Of a DNA stretch of 64,000 nucleotides, positions 35,419-43,810 are shown piece by piece. A program made the translations under genes and the position numbers. The DNA comes from Streptomyces sp. CNQ-509. Lineage in GTDB: Bacteria; Actinomycetota; Actinomycetes; Streptomycetales; Streptomycetaceae. Every line of letters starts with the position of its first letter. Position 1 is the stretch's first letter. Location: the NCBI RefSeq assembly GCF_001011035.1, contig NZ_CP011492.1:3543501-3607500 (forward strand), read 5' to 3'. The notes below the pieces were generated by a model. That model worked only from the letters and a program-made list of their open reading frames with translations. It did no database searches and was not told the origin of the DNA.

Positions 35419-35477
35419 CTCTGCTACGCTGATCACCAGAGAGACCGCACCGGAGACGAAGGGCAAGGAGACCCACC

Positions 35478-36272
35478 ATGAACGCCACCCAGCACCACGA
35501 CGCCGGCCACGGTCAGCACGGTGCGCACGGTCACCACGGTCACCACGCCCCCGCGGGACCCGCCGGGCTGGACAGCTCCGAGGACGGCTACACCCTCGCG
35601 CTGGAGACCACCGCGGCACCCGCGGGCGCCGAGACCGAGCTGCGCTTCCGCCTCCTCGGCAACGACGGCCGCCCGGTCACCGGCCTGACGCCCATCCACG
35701 ACAAGCTCGTCCACCTGATCGTCGTACGCCGCGACCTCACCCGCTACGTCCACGTCCACCCCGCGGAGGCGGCCGACGGCACCTGGTCCGTCCGCGTCCT
35801 CCTCCCCGAGGCCGGCGCCTACCGCGTCTTCGCCGACTTCGCCCCCGCCGCGCTCGGCCGCACCCTCACGCTCGGCGCAGACCTGACGGCCGGCGACGGC
35901 GCCGGGCCCGCGCACGAACTCCCCGCGCCCGCCCCGGCCTTCACCGTCGACGGCCGCGAGGTGACCCTCACCGGCGAACTGGCGGCGGGCGAGGGGCGGC
36001 GGCTGGAGTTCGCCGTCGCCCGCGACGGCGAACCGGTCACCGACCTGCAGCCCTACCTGGCCGCGTACGGCCACCTCGTGGCGGTGCGCCGGGAGGACCT
36101 CGCGTACGTCCACGTCCACCCGGACGGCTCCCCCGGCGACGGGACGACCGGACCCGGCCCCGTCGTGGCGTTCCACGCGCAGGTGCCGGGCCCGGGGACG
36201 TACCGGCTGTTCCTCGACTTCAAGCACGAGGACGCGGTGCGCACCGCGGAGTTCACCGCGGTCGTACGGTGA
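35478..36272 (+). CDS. His-rich putative copper-binding protein
   Basis: A 264-residue protein with no clear signal peptide. The first ~26 residues hold twelve histidines (HHDAGHGQHGAHGHHGHH), a likely copper sink. The rest consists of two similar beta-sandwich-like repeats, each with an HLIVV/HLVAV strand and a YVHVHP motif (about residues 76-96 and 198-216). The repeats suggest an internal duplication. It starts behind AAGGAG. With the CsoR-type operator upstream it is probably a cytosolic copper-buffering protein. Confidence 0.8.
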   Translation: MNATQHHDAGHGQHGAHGHHGHHAPAGPAGLDSSEDGYTLALETTAAPAGAETELRFRLLGNDGRPVTGLTPIHDKLVHLIVVRRDLTRYVHVHPAEAADGTWSVRVLLPEAGAYRVFADFAPAALGRTLTLGADLTAGDGAGPAHELPAPAPAFTVDGREVTLTGELAAGEGRRLEFAVARDGEPVTDLQPYLAAYGHLVAVRREDLAYVHVHPDGSPGDGTTGPGPVVAFHAQVPGPGTYRLFLDFKHEDAVRTAEFTAVVR

Positions 36273-36335
36273 CGGCGGTGAACGGGCCGGAAGGCGGGGC
36301 CGCCGGTCAGGCCCCCGGTCCCGCCGGTGCAGGAG

Positions 36336-37658
36336 TCAGTCCTTGCCGACCGGGAAGTTGCTGCGGAACACCCCCTGCGGGTCGCGGGCGCGCTTGACGG
36401 CCCGCAGGCGGGCCAGGCTCTCCGGGCCGAAGACGTCCGCCGGGCTCTCGTCGGGGCCCAGGAACGTGTACGGCTTGCGGCCCGCGACGTACGGATCGAG
36501 GGCCTTCACCAGCGCGCTCCGGCGGACGGGGATGCCGGCCGCCGCCTCGGGGGAGAACGGGACGCCGAAGAGGTACAGCAGGTACGGCTCCGGCAGCGCG
36601 CCGTGCGGGGAGTCCGAGGGACGGCCGAGCGCGCCGCCGACGTGGCGGAGCTGGACGCCGAGCAGCGGCGCGATCGGCTCCGCGAGGAGCGCGTCGATCA
36701 CGGTGTCGTCGACGGCCGTGAGCATCTCGGCGCGGCCGAGGCCCGGACTGGGGTCGGTGGGCTCGGCGGTGATGGTGCCCAGCTCGTGGACGGGCAGCAC
36801 GGCCCGGTTGTCGTCGATCCGGCCGGCGATCGCATCGAACGGGCGCAGCAGCTCGGGCCCGGCGTCCCCGGCGCCCTCGCCGAGGTACGTGGTGTGGACG
36901 GCGACCATCGGGTCGGCACCGGGGAGGTTCAGCAGGCCGGCCCAGACGGTCAGCTCGTCGGGCGCCGCGGCGGTCACCGAGCGGAAGACGTCGAGCACCT
37001 CGCGGGCCTGCGCGCCGGGCCAGAGCATCTGGCCGCCGTAGAGGGCGGGCGCGGGGTGCAGGCGGAACTCCGTCGCGGTGACGAGCGCGTAGTCGCCGCC
37101 GCCGCCCCGCAGGGCCCAGAACAGCTCGGGGTCGCTCTCGGCGGTCACCCGGGCGGGCACGCCCTCGGCGTCGACGACCTCGAAGGCGGTGACCGAGTCG
37201 GCCGCCCAGCCGTGCGCGCGGCTGAACCAGCTGACGCCGCCGCCCAGCGAGTAGCCCGTGACGGAGACGACAGGCGAGCTGCCGGGGAGCCCGGTCAGCC
37301 CGTGCCGTGACGCCTCCTCCTGTACGCGCCCCCACTTCACCCCGGCGCCGACCCGCGCGATCCGCGCCGCGGGGTCGACCCGCACCTCGTCCAGCAGCCC
37401 GGTGCGCAGCAGAACGGCGCCCTCCACGGCCCCCGAAGCGCCGTGCCCCGCGGGCTGCGTGGCGACCGCGACACCGGCCCGCCGCGCGAAGCGGACCAGC
37501 GCGGCGACGTCGTCGGCGTCGGCCGCCTCCACGACGCCGGCGGCGGCGGGCTGCGGCACGGCCAGGTTCCACGGCCTGGTGGCCACCTCGAAGCCGTCGT
37601 CGCCGGGCAGGAGCACCCGGCCGCGGACGGCGGAACGGAGTTCGGCGAAGCTGCTCAT
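36336..37658 (-). CDS. FAD-linked oxidoreductase (PCMH/BBE type)
   Basis: A 440-residue flavoenzyme. The PCMH FAD domain (DADDVAALVRFARRAGVAVATQPAGHGASG) includes the His of AGHG that commonly binds FAD covalently. The second usual link, a Cys in the GYSLGGGVSW segment, is absent, so FAD would be mono-covalent. The C-terminal berberine-bridge element carries PQGVFRSNFPV. Such enzymes oxidise sugars or secondary metabolites; the substrate is unknown. Confidence 0.88.
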   Translation of the reverse strand: MSSFAELRSAVRGRVLLPGDDGFEVATRPWNLAVPQPAAAGVVEAADADDVAALVRFARRAGVAVATQPAGHGASGAVEGAVLLRTGLLDEVRVDPAARIARVGAGVKWGRVQEEASRHGLTGLPGSSPVVSVTGYSLGGGVSWFSRAHGWAADSVTAFEVVDAEGVPARVTAESDPELFWALRGGGGDYALVTATEFRLHPAPALYGGQMLWPGAQAREVLDVFRSVTAAAPDELTVWAGLLNLPGADPMVAVHTTYLGEGAGDAGPELLRPFDAIAGRIDDNRAVLPVHELGTITAEPTDPSPGLGRAEMLTAVDDTVIDALLAEPIAPLLGVQLRHVGGALGRPSDSPHGALPEPYLLYLFGVPFSPEAAAGIPVRRSALVKALDPYVAGRKPYTFLGPDESPADVFGPESLARLRAVKRARDPQGVFRSNFPVGKD

Positions 37659-37702
37659 CTCGGATCCTTACGGAAGTCAGCAACAAACGGTTCGGATCCG
37701 AG
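37659..37702. promoter_or_regulatory. Inverted repeat upstream of FAD oxidoreductase
   Basis: CTCGGATCC (37659-37667) and GGATCCGAG (37694-37702) form perfect 9-bp arms around 26 bp, immediately upstream of the start codon. It may be an operator or an RNA hairpin; no adjacent regulator gene. Confidence 0.4.
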
Positions 37703-38081
37703 CATCTCGCGCGGGTCTGACATCGGGCCGCGGGGGGCGCCCGTACGGACCGGATCTTCCGGGACATACGAGACAGCGCGGACGGACCGCGTCCGGGGCA
37801 GGTCCTGGAACCGCCCCGGCCGCGACGCCAGTCGGGCGCGGGCCTACGCGAACGCCGCCTCGGCGTCCAGTGCGCCCGTGCACACCGGCACCGTCCGCCA
37901 CGGCGTACGGGCCAGCACCCGCCGGGTCAGCTCCGAACACCTCGCGCGCGAGGATGCCGGCCTCCTCGAAGTGGTCGACCACCGCCCCGTCTTCGCGGAG
38001 CGCGGCGGCGAGGGCGCCACACAGGGTGGACTTGCCGGCCCCGGGGCTGTTCCCGATCACGGACACGACCTGAACGGTCAT
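37677..38081 (-). pseudogene. P-loop nucleoside/uridine kinase-like fragment
   Basis: From the ATG at 38081 the sequence VQVVSVIGNSPGAGKSTLCG gives a clear Walker A (GNSPGAGKS), followed by a helix and VVDHFEEAGILAREVF, as in small P-loop kinases. After about 55 residues the frame becomes low-complexity Arg/Gly/Pro and loses all kinase features (no lid or Walker B). I infer a truncated or frameshifted gene. The rest of 37703-38293 shows no other gene. Confidence 0.5.
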
Positions 38082-38293
38082 CGCGGCAGTCGCGCAGCCG
38101 CCGCACGGGCCCCGCGGAGTGGGTGCGATATCCGGAGGTGCGAGGGTCTGTACCACCTTCGTCAATGTGAGATAGGTCTCACCGCCGCACTTCTTATGGG
38201 GATTCTTCGTGCTCCGCGGGATTCCTGCGCTGGCACATTGTTCCGGCGTCGGAGCACCCCTCGCCCCCACGCGACGGAAGGGACGCCACGACA

Positions 38294-39148
38294 GTGACGA
38301 CGATCTACTGCCCGCGGTGCGACAGCCGGCACGACCCGGCGGGAGCGCCGTGGTGCGCGCAGCCGCGCGACGTGCCCGCGGTCCCCGAGATCTACGGGAC
38401 CCTCGGCGCCCCGGCGCAGCTTCCCGCGGGAGCGCCGAACGGACCTGCGCCCACGGACCTGGAGCTGTTCGACGACCACGACCGGACGGCAGCCCTGCCC
38501 GCGGTGCCGGAAGCCGCGTACGGCGGCGACGGCGTGGGTGCGGAACTCGTGCCCGTACGGCCCCGGTCGCGGCACCGGCGCTACAAGCGGCGCAGCCGGC
38601 GGCTGGCCGGTCTCGCGGCCGCCGGTATGACCGTGCTCTCCGGCGGGCTGCTCGCCGCGAACGCCATGGGCGGCGGCGGAGGTGCCCGTACGGACGAGGC
38701 AGTGGCGCGGACCGACACCCCCGTGCAGCCGCTCCCGTCCGAGGAGCCCGGCGGCGACGGCGGCGCCGGCCAGGACGGCGACCGCCCCTCGGGCGCGGCG
38801 AAGCCGGACGGCGCGGAGCCCGCCGGGCCGCGGACCGGACCGACGAAGGCCGCCCGCGACGCGGACCGGCCCGCGGAGAGCCCGGCACCGACGAAGGACA
38901 GCCCGGCGCCGACGACCACCACCCCGGCGGAGGGCCGCGTCACCGCGCCGGACACCGCCGAACCCGAGTCGTCGTCACCGTCCACCGGCACCCCGACGCC
39001 CACGCCGAGCAACGAGGGCGACACCGACGGCGGCTCCGGTGGCTCCGGCGGCTCGGGAGGCTCGGGCGACTCCGGCGGCGGCTCGGCCGAGGACTCCGAC
39101 CACGGCGGCCTCGAACTCGACCTCCCCCTCCTCCCCGGCCTCCTCTGA
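38294..39148 (+). CDS. Zinc-ribbon membrane protein with long Pro/Ser/Thr/Gly tail
   Basis: A 284-residue protein. The N-terminus has CPRC and a second Cys in APWC, a half or atypical zinc ribbon. One membrane helix lies at about residues 104-125 after a basic stretch (RHRRYKRRSRR). The outer part is a long PT/PS/EP-rich linker, then GGSGGSGGSGGSG and the end LELDLPLLPGLL. This is a cytoplasmic sensor-like head plus extracytoplasmic stalk; function unknown. GTG start. Confidence 0.7.
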   Translation: MTTIYCPRCDSRHDPAGAPWCAQPRDVPAVPEIYGTLGAPAQLPAGAPNGPAPTDLELFDDHDRTAALPAVPEAAYGGDGVGAELVPVRPRSRHRRYKRRSRRLAGLAAAGMTVLSGGLLAANAMGGGGGARTDEAVARTDTPVQPLPSEEPGGDGGAGQDGDRPSGAAKPDGAEPAGPRTGPTKAARDADRPAESPAPTKDSPAPTTTTPAEGRVTAPDTAEPESSSPSTGTPTPTPSNEGDTDGGSGGSGGSGGSGDSGGGSAEDSDHGGLELDLPLLPGLL

Positions 39149-39163
39149 CGGCACCCGCCACGC

Positions 39164-40330
39164 TCACGCGCCGTTCCGCGCACCCGCCACCACCCCGCGG
39201 AACGGCGCCGCGACGAGCAGCGCCGCCAGGACCAGCACCCCGCTCGCCCACAGCGGGCCGCGGTTCCCCGCGGCGCCGATCGCGCCCGCGGCGACGAGCG
39301 GCCCGGCCACGGCGCCGACGTTCAGCGCCGCCGTCGCGTACGCCCCGGCCATCGTGGGTGCGCCCGCGGCCTCGTACAGCACCCGCGTGATCAGCGTGCT
39401 GCCCACCGCGAACGACAGCGCCCCCAGCACGCAGACGAGCGCGAGCAGCGCGACCGGGTACGCGGCCAGCAGCCCCAGCACCGGCCAGCCGGCCAGCAGC
39501 AGCGGTCCGCCGACGGCGACGACCGCACCGGGGCGCACGTCCGCGAGCCGCCCCGCGAAGGTGACGCCGGCGAACGACCCCGCCCCGAAGAGCACCAGCG
39601 CGACCGAGATCCACGGCGTGGCCAGCCCGGCGGTGTCGGTGACCAGCGGCGCCAGGAAGGTGAAGCTGCCGAACGTGGCCGCGTTCACCAGCGCGCCGAG
39701 CAGCATGACGAGGATCAGCCGGGGGCTCCTGAGCCGCGCGATCTCCGACCGCAGCGCGGGCCCGCCCACCGCGTCCTGCCGCGCCCGGCGCCGGGGGACC
39801 CCCGCGAGGATGCCGAGGGCCGCGGGCAGGCACAGGGCGGCGACCGCCCAGAACGTGGCCCGCCAGCCGAACGCCGCACCCAGCAGCGACCCGCCCGGCA
39901 CCCCGGCGACCGTCGCCACCGTCGTGCCCGACAGCAGGACGGCCAGCGCCCGCCCCTTCCGGTCGGGCGGTACGAGCCCGGCGGCGGTGGTCAGCGCGAC
40001 GGCGAGGAAGCCCGCGTTCGCCAGCGCGGCGAGGATCCGGGTGGCGAAGAGCACCGCGAAGCTGCCGGTGACGGCGCCCACGACGTGCGCCGCCGCGAAC
40101 GCGAGGACGAAGACGAGGAGCGTGCTTTGCCCCGGCCAGTTGCGGGCGAGCGCGGCCACGAGCGGGGCGCCGGCGACCATGCCGACGGCGAACGCCGAGG
40201 TGAGGGTGCCGGCCGTACCGACGGAGACGCCGAGGTCCGAGGCGATGTCCGGCAGCAGTCCTGCGAGCATGAACTCGGACGTGCTCATGGCGAAGACGAC
40301 CAGGGCGAGCAGATAGAGCGGGAAGGGCAT
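39164..40330 (-). CDS. Cmx/CmrA-family chloramphenicol efflux MFS transporter
   Basis: A 388-residue twelve-segment drug exporter. The start MPFPLYLLALVVFAMSTSEF and following LPDIASDLGVSVGTAGTLTSAFAVGM match the Cmx/CmrA/CmlR chloramphenicol exporters of actinomycetes from memory. The conserved MFS motif is AAALARNWPG-like in this group. ATG 40330 is preceded by GGAG. It is divergent from nothing close; 357 bp of upstream DNA hold a tandem repeat. Confidence 0.85.
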   Translation of the reverse strand: MPFPLYLLALVVFAMSTSEFMLAGLLPDIASDLGVSVGTAGTLTSAFAVGMVAGAPLVAALARNWPGQSTLLVFVLAFAAAHVVGAVTGSFAVLFATRILAALANAGFLAVALTTAAGLVPPDRKGRALAVLLSGTTVATVAGVPGGSLLGAAFGWRATFWAVAALCLPAALGILAGVPRRRARQDAVGGPALRSEIARLRSPRLILVMLLGALVNAATFGSFTFLAPLVTDTAGLATPWISVALVLFGAGSFAGVTFAGRLADVRPGAVVAVGGPLLLAGWPVLGLLAAYPVALLALVCVLGALSFAVGSTLITRVLYEAAGAPTMAGAYATAALNVGAVAGPLVAAGAIGAAGNRGPLWASGVLVLAALLVAAPFRGVVAGARNGA

Positions 40331-40574
40331 CGGGAGGCTCCGAGACGAGGAGGGGAGAGGGGAAGGCGTCTCGGTCACCGCGGGGTCAGCGCCGGGGGCG
40401 CGCACGTCCGGCCGCGTCAGGCGGCGCGGCGGCGGGGCTGCGGACTCAGTGGTTCAGGGGGCTGACGGCGTGACCGAAAGCCCCCGCCCTGTCCGACTCG
40501 GGGCTCGACATGACGCGCACGCTACCCGAGCGGGCACCGGCGAGGCACGCCGGTTTCCGGTACGCACCGCCCGT

Positions 40575-40646
40575 ACGGCCCGCACGGCAAGCACGGCCCG
40601 CACGGCAAGCACGGCCCGCACGGCAAGCACGGCCCGCACCGCAAGC
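40575..40646. repeat. 18-bp tandem repeat, four copies
   Basis: The unit ACGGCCCGCACGGCAAGC is repeated exactly three times and a fourth time with one change (40575-40646). It falls in non-coding DNA (40331-40687) between the exporter and the fluoride-channel genes. The remainder of that interval shows only a 7-bp inverted repeat GGGGGCT/AGCCCCC near 40459-40488. Confidence 0.85.
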
Positions 40647-40687
40647 ACCCCGCCCGCACCGTCCGTACGGCCGCGAGAGGCCGCCCC

Positions 40688-41062
40688 TCACCCCCACACC
40701 GCCTCCCCCGCCACCGCACCCAGGAACGCCGCGCCGAGCCCCACCGCCAGGCTCGCGCCCACGTACGCCGCCGCGTACCGCCCCCGGCCCTTCTCGGCCA
40801 GCCGCAGCACCTCGTACGAGAACGTCGAGTACGTCGTCAGCGCCCCGCACAGCCCCGTGCCCAGCAGCAGCCGCACCGACTCCGGGGCGGCGCCGGCCAG
40901 CGTCGCGCCCGCGAGGGTGCCGAGGATCAGGCAGCCGGTGACGTTGACGGCCAGCGTGCCCCAGGGGAACGGCGAGCCGTGCCGCAACTGCACCGCCCGG
41001 TCCGTGACGTACCGCAGCGGCGCCCCGGCCATCCCCCCGGCGATCACGAGCAGCCAGTTCAC
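40688..41062 (-). CDS. crcB: Fluoride ion channel CrcB/FluC, second of pair
   Basis: A 124-residue four-helix protein. Motifs are GAPLRYVTDRA, the GTLAVNVTGCLILG helix and GLCGALTTYSTFSYE, whose Phe-Ser/Thr cluster lines the fluoride path. Fluc channels form dual-topology dimers and expel fluoride. GTG 41062 overlaps the partner's stop by 4 bp, giving a two-gene heterodimer pair. Confidence 0.92.
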   Translation of the reverse strand: MNWLLVIAGGMAGAPLRYVTDRAVQLRHGSPFPWGTLAVNVTGCLILGTLAGATLAGAAPESVRLLLGTGLCGALTTYSTFSYEVLRLAEKGRGRYAAAYVGASLAVGLGAAFLGAVAGEAVWG

Positions 41063-41598
41063 GCGTCCCCCTCCCCCTCCGCGGTTGCCCCGGCGGACGG
41101 CCCCCACACCGCCCGCCGCGTCACGGCCTGCGCCGCCCACACCGCCGCGAGCGCCGCGACCGGCGTCAGCACCAGGTACGCCACCCCCGCCGCCGCCCGG
41201 TCCTCCTCCGCCACCAGCCGCTGCACGTCCACCGCGTACGCCGAGAACGTCGTGAACCCGCCGAGTACCCCCGCGCCCAGGAACGGCCGCACCAGCCGGT
41301 GCGCCGTCCGCGCCTCCGTGATCAGGACCATCAGCACGCCGATCGCCGCGCACCCGACGACGTTCACCAGCAGGGTCGTCCACGGGAAGGCCGCCGGCTC
41401 CGTGGGCCAGAGCCGCCCGGCCCCGTACCGCGCCGCGGACCCCAGCCCGCCGCCCAGCGCCACCATCGCCACAGGCGCGCCCTGACCGCGCCACCGGTGC
41501 TCGGCCGGCGCGGGCTGCACCACCTCGACATCGGGGTCGATCGGCTCTGCCCGGTGCGTCCGGCGGACGTCGTCGCCGGGCCGCGGGGCCTCCGTCAT
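41059..41598 (-). CDS. crcB: Fluoride ion channel CrcB/FluC, first of pair
   Basis: A 179-residue FluC protein. A 45-residue hydrophilic N-terminal extension with acidic and basic residues precedes the four-helix core (GGLGSAARYGAG, WTTLLVNVVGCAAIG, GAGVLGGFTTFSAYAVD). The C-terminus has a short hydrophilic tail. It is co-translated with the second copy. I looked for a fluoride riboswitch upstream and did not find a convincing one. Confidence 0.92.
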   Translation of the reverse strand: MTEAPRPGDDVRRTHRAEPIDPDVEVVQPAPAEHRWRGQGAPVAMVALGGGLGSAARYGAGRLWPTEPAAFPWTTLLVNVVGCAAIGVLMVLITEARTAHRLVRPFLGAGVLGGFTTFSAYAVDVQRLVAEEDRAAAGVAYLVLTPVAALAAVWAAQAVTRRAVWGPSAGATAEGEGDA

Positions 41599-41966
41599 GC
41601 GCGCACCTCACCCACTCGCCGCGGCGCGCGCGGCAGCGCGCGCCTTCCGTCGCAAGCAGGGACCGTTGGCGGCATCCGGCGCCGCGGTTCGGGTACGGCG
41701 GGCCCCACCGCCGCGGGACGGCCCGGCCGGCGCACCGGCGGCCGTCGCCGTACCCCAGGCTACGCTCCCGCACCCCCGCGGGCCGCCCGCGCCCCCGCCC
41801 GGGAGGCCGTGCCGTCGAGCGGCGCCGGCGCGGCCCTCACCTGCGTATGAATCCCGTCAATGCCGCCCTCCGCCTCGTCAGGGGAGTGTCAACGCCTGTC
41901 ACATCCGTCCCGCCGCGGGGTTTCTCTGGACATGTCCGTTCGATTCGATTCCGTCTAGGAGCACCG
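41599..41966. other. Intergenic region, fluoride pair to kdp
   Basis: No gene seen. It contains the promoter regions of the divergent crcB pair and the kdp operon. The stretch near 41888-41965 (TGTCAACGCCTGTCACATCC, then a less GC-rich TTCGATTCGATTCCGTCTAG) is the likely kdp promoter zone, but no box could be assigned firmly. Confidence 0.35.
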
Positions 41967-42050
41967 ATGGCCGATGTGGCCTTCGTCGTCACCGCGATCG
42001 CAGTCTTCGCGCTGGTGGCGCTCATCGCCCGAGGAGTGGCAAAGCTGTGA
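41967..42050 (+). CDS. 27-residue membrane peptide at the head of kdp
   Basis: A single hydrophobic helix (MADVAFVVTAIAVFALVALI then ARGVAKL) with a purine-rich GGAGC upstream. Its TGA overlaps the GTG of kdpF by 4 bp (GTGA), so it is co-translated with the kdp genes. It looks like a second KdpF-type small subunit or a leader peptide. Similar unnamed small ORFs precede kdpF in other actinomycetes as far as I recall. Confidence 0.65.
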   Translation: MADVAFVVTAIAVFALVALIARGVAKL

Positions 42051-42136
42051 CCACCGACAACGTGGTGGGCCTCATCGTGGCCGTCGCCCTGCTGGGCTAC
42101 CTGGTCCTCGCCCTCGTCTTCCCCGAGAGGTTCTGA
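42047..42136 (+). CDS. kdpF: K+-transporting ATPase small subunit KdpF
   Basis: A 29-residue one-helix peptide (VTTDNVVGLIVAVALLGYLV, ending FPERF) with the typical KdpF C-terminal P-E-R/K-F. KdpF stabilises the KdpABC complex. GTG start, 10 bp before kdpA. Confidence 0.9.
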   Translation: MTTDNVVGLIVAVALLGYLVLALVFPERF

Positions 42137-42145
42137 GGTCCCGGC

Positions 42146-43810
42146 ATGAGCCCGATACTCGCTGACGTGCTCCAGGTGTCGGCGCTGGTCGTCGCCCTCG
42201 CGCTCGTCCACCGCCCTCTCGGCGACTACATGGCCGGGGTCTACGGCGGCAAGAAGCACAGCCGCGTGGAGCGCTGGATCTACCGCACCATCGGCGCCGA
42301 CCCCGACGCCGGGATGCGCTGGCCCGCGTACCTGCGCGCCGTGCTCGCCTTCTCCCTGGCCGGCGTACTCTTCCTCTACCTGCTCCAGCGGGTCCAGGAC
42401 AAGCTGCCGCTCTCGCTCGGCTTCGCCGCGATCAGCCCCGACCAGGCGTTCAACACCGCCGCGTCGTTCGTTGCGAACACCAACTGGCAGTCGTACTCGG
42501 GCGAGTCCGCGATGGGCCACCTCACCCAGACCGGCGGCCTGGCCGTGCAGAACTTCGTCTCGGCCGCCGTCGGCATGGCCGTCGCGGTCGCGCTCATCCG
42601 CGGCTTCGCCCGCTCCCGCACCGGCGAGCTGGGCAACTTCTGGGCGGACCTGGTCCGCGGCACGCTGCGGATCCTGCTGCCGATGGCCGCCGTCGCGGCC
42701 GTGCTGCTCGTCGCGTGCGGCGCGATCCAGAACTTCTCCGGCACCGAGTCCGTGACCACCGTGACCGGGCAGACCCAGCACCTCACCGGCGGCGCCGTCG
42801 CGTCCCAGGAGGCCATCAAGGACCTGGGCACCAACGGCGGCGGCTTCTACAACGCCAACTCCTCCCACCCCTTCGAGAACCCCACCGGCATCTCCAACCT
42901 CCTGGAGATCTTCCTGCTGCTCGTCATCCCGTTCGCCCTGCCGCGCACCTTCGGCAGGATGGTCGGCAGCGTCCGGCAGGGCTATGCCGTCGTGGCCGCG
43001 ATGGCCGGCATCTGGCTGGCCGGCGTGATCACGGTGACCGCGCTGGAGGCCGCGCACCCGGGCGCCGCCGCGCAGGTGGCGGGCGGCGCGATGGAGGGCA
43101 AGGAGCAGCGCTTCGGCGAGGGCGCGTCGTCGCTCTTCGCGGTCTCCACGACGATGACGTCGACCGGCTCGGTCAACTCCTTCCACGACTCGTTCGGCGG
43201 ACTGTCGGGCGGGGTGCTGCTGTTCGGCATGATGATCGGCGAGATCGCACCCGGCGGGGTCGGCTCCGGACTGTACGGAATGCTCGTGATGGCGATCGTC
43301 GCGGTCTTCATCGCCGGGCTCATGGTGGGCCGTACGCCCGAGTACCTCGGCAAGAAGATCGGGCCCCGGGAGATGAAGCTCGCGGCCTGCTACATCCTCG
43401 TCACCCCCGCGCTGGTGCTGACCGGCACGGCGCTGGCGATGGGCACGGGCAACGGCGAGTCGTCGATGACGAACACCGGGCCGCACGGCTTCTCCGAGGT
43501 CCTCTACGCCTACACCTCCGCCTCCCACAACAACGGCAGCGCCTTCGCGGGCTTCTCGGCGAACACCGGGTTCCACAACACCGCGCTCGGCCTGTGCATG
43601 CTGCTCGGCCGGTTCCTGCCGATGGTGTTCGTGCTGGCGCTGGCGGGGTCGCTCGCCGGGCAGCGGCCCGTGCCGGCCACCGCCGGGACGCTCCGTACCG
43701 ACAAGCCGCTGTTCACCGGTGTGCTGGTGGCCTGCATCGCCATCGTCGCCGGGCTCACCTTCTTCCCGTCGCTCGCGCTCGGGCCGCTCGCCGAAGGACT
43801 AGCCGCATGA
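42146..43810 (+). CDS. kdpA: K+-transporting ATPase subunit A
   Basis: A 554-residue potassium channel-like subunit of the SKT family. It has ten helices and four pore loops; the second is recognisable as LGTNGGGFYNANSSHPFENP and the third region as TMTSTGSVNSFHDSF. It binds K+ with high affinity from outside. Its stop overlaps kdpB by 4 bp. Length is normal for the family. Confidence 0.96.
   Translation: MSPILADVLQVSALVVALALVHRPLGDYMAGVYGGKKHSRVERWIYRTIGADPDAGMRWPAYLRAVLAFSLAGVLFLYLLQRVQDKLPLSLGFAAISPDQAFNTAASFVANTNWQSYSGESAMGHLTQTGGLAVQNFVSAAVGMAVAVALIRGFARSRTGELGNFWADLVRGTLRILLPMAAVAAVLLVACGAIQNFSGTESVTTVTGQTQHLTGGAVASQEAIKDLGTNGGGFYNANSSHPFENPTGISNLLEIFLLLVIPFALPRTFGRMVGSVRQGYAVVAAMAGIWLAGVITVTALEAAHPGAAAQVAGGAMEGKEQRFGEGASSLFAVSTTMTSTGSVNSFHDSFGGLSGGVLLFGMMIGEIAPGGVGSGLYGMLVMAIVAVFIAGLMVGRTPEYLGKKIGPREMKLAACYILVTPALVLTGTALAMGTGNGESSMTNTGPHGFSEVLYAYTSASHNNGSAFAGFSANTGFHNTALGLCMLLGRFLPMVFVLALAGSLAGQRPVPATAGTLRTDKPLFTGVLVACIAIVAGLTFFPSLALGPLAEGLAA

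Noticed and set aside
41599..41780. Fluoride riboswitch upstream of the crcB pair
   Set aside because: A GGTGGGGCCCGCC and a GGATG..CCCTGC were found on the minus strand, but the pseudoknot and stem pairings of the known motif do not fit.
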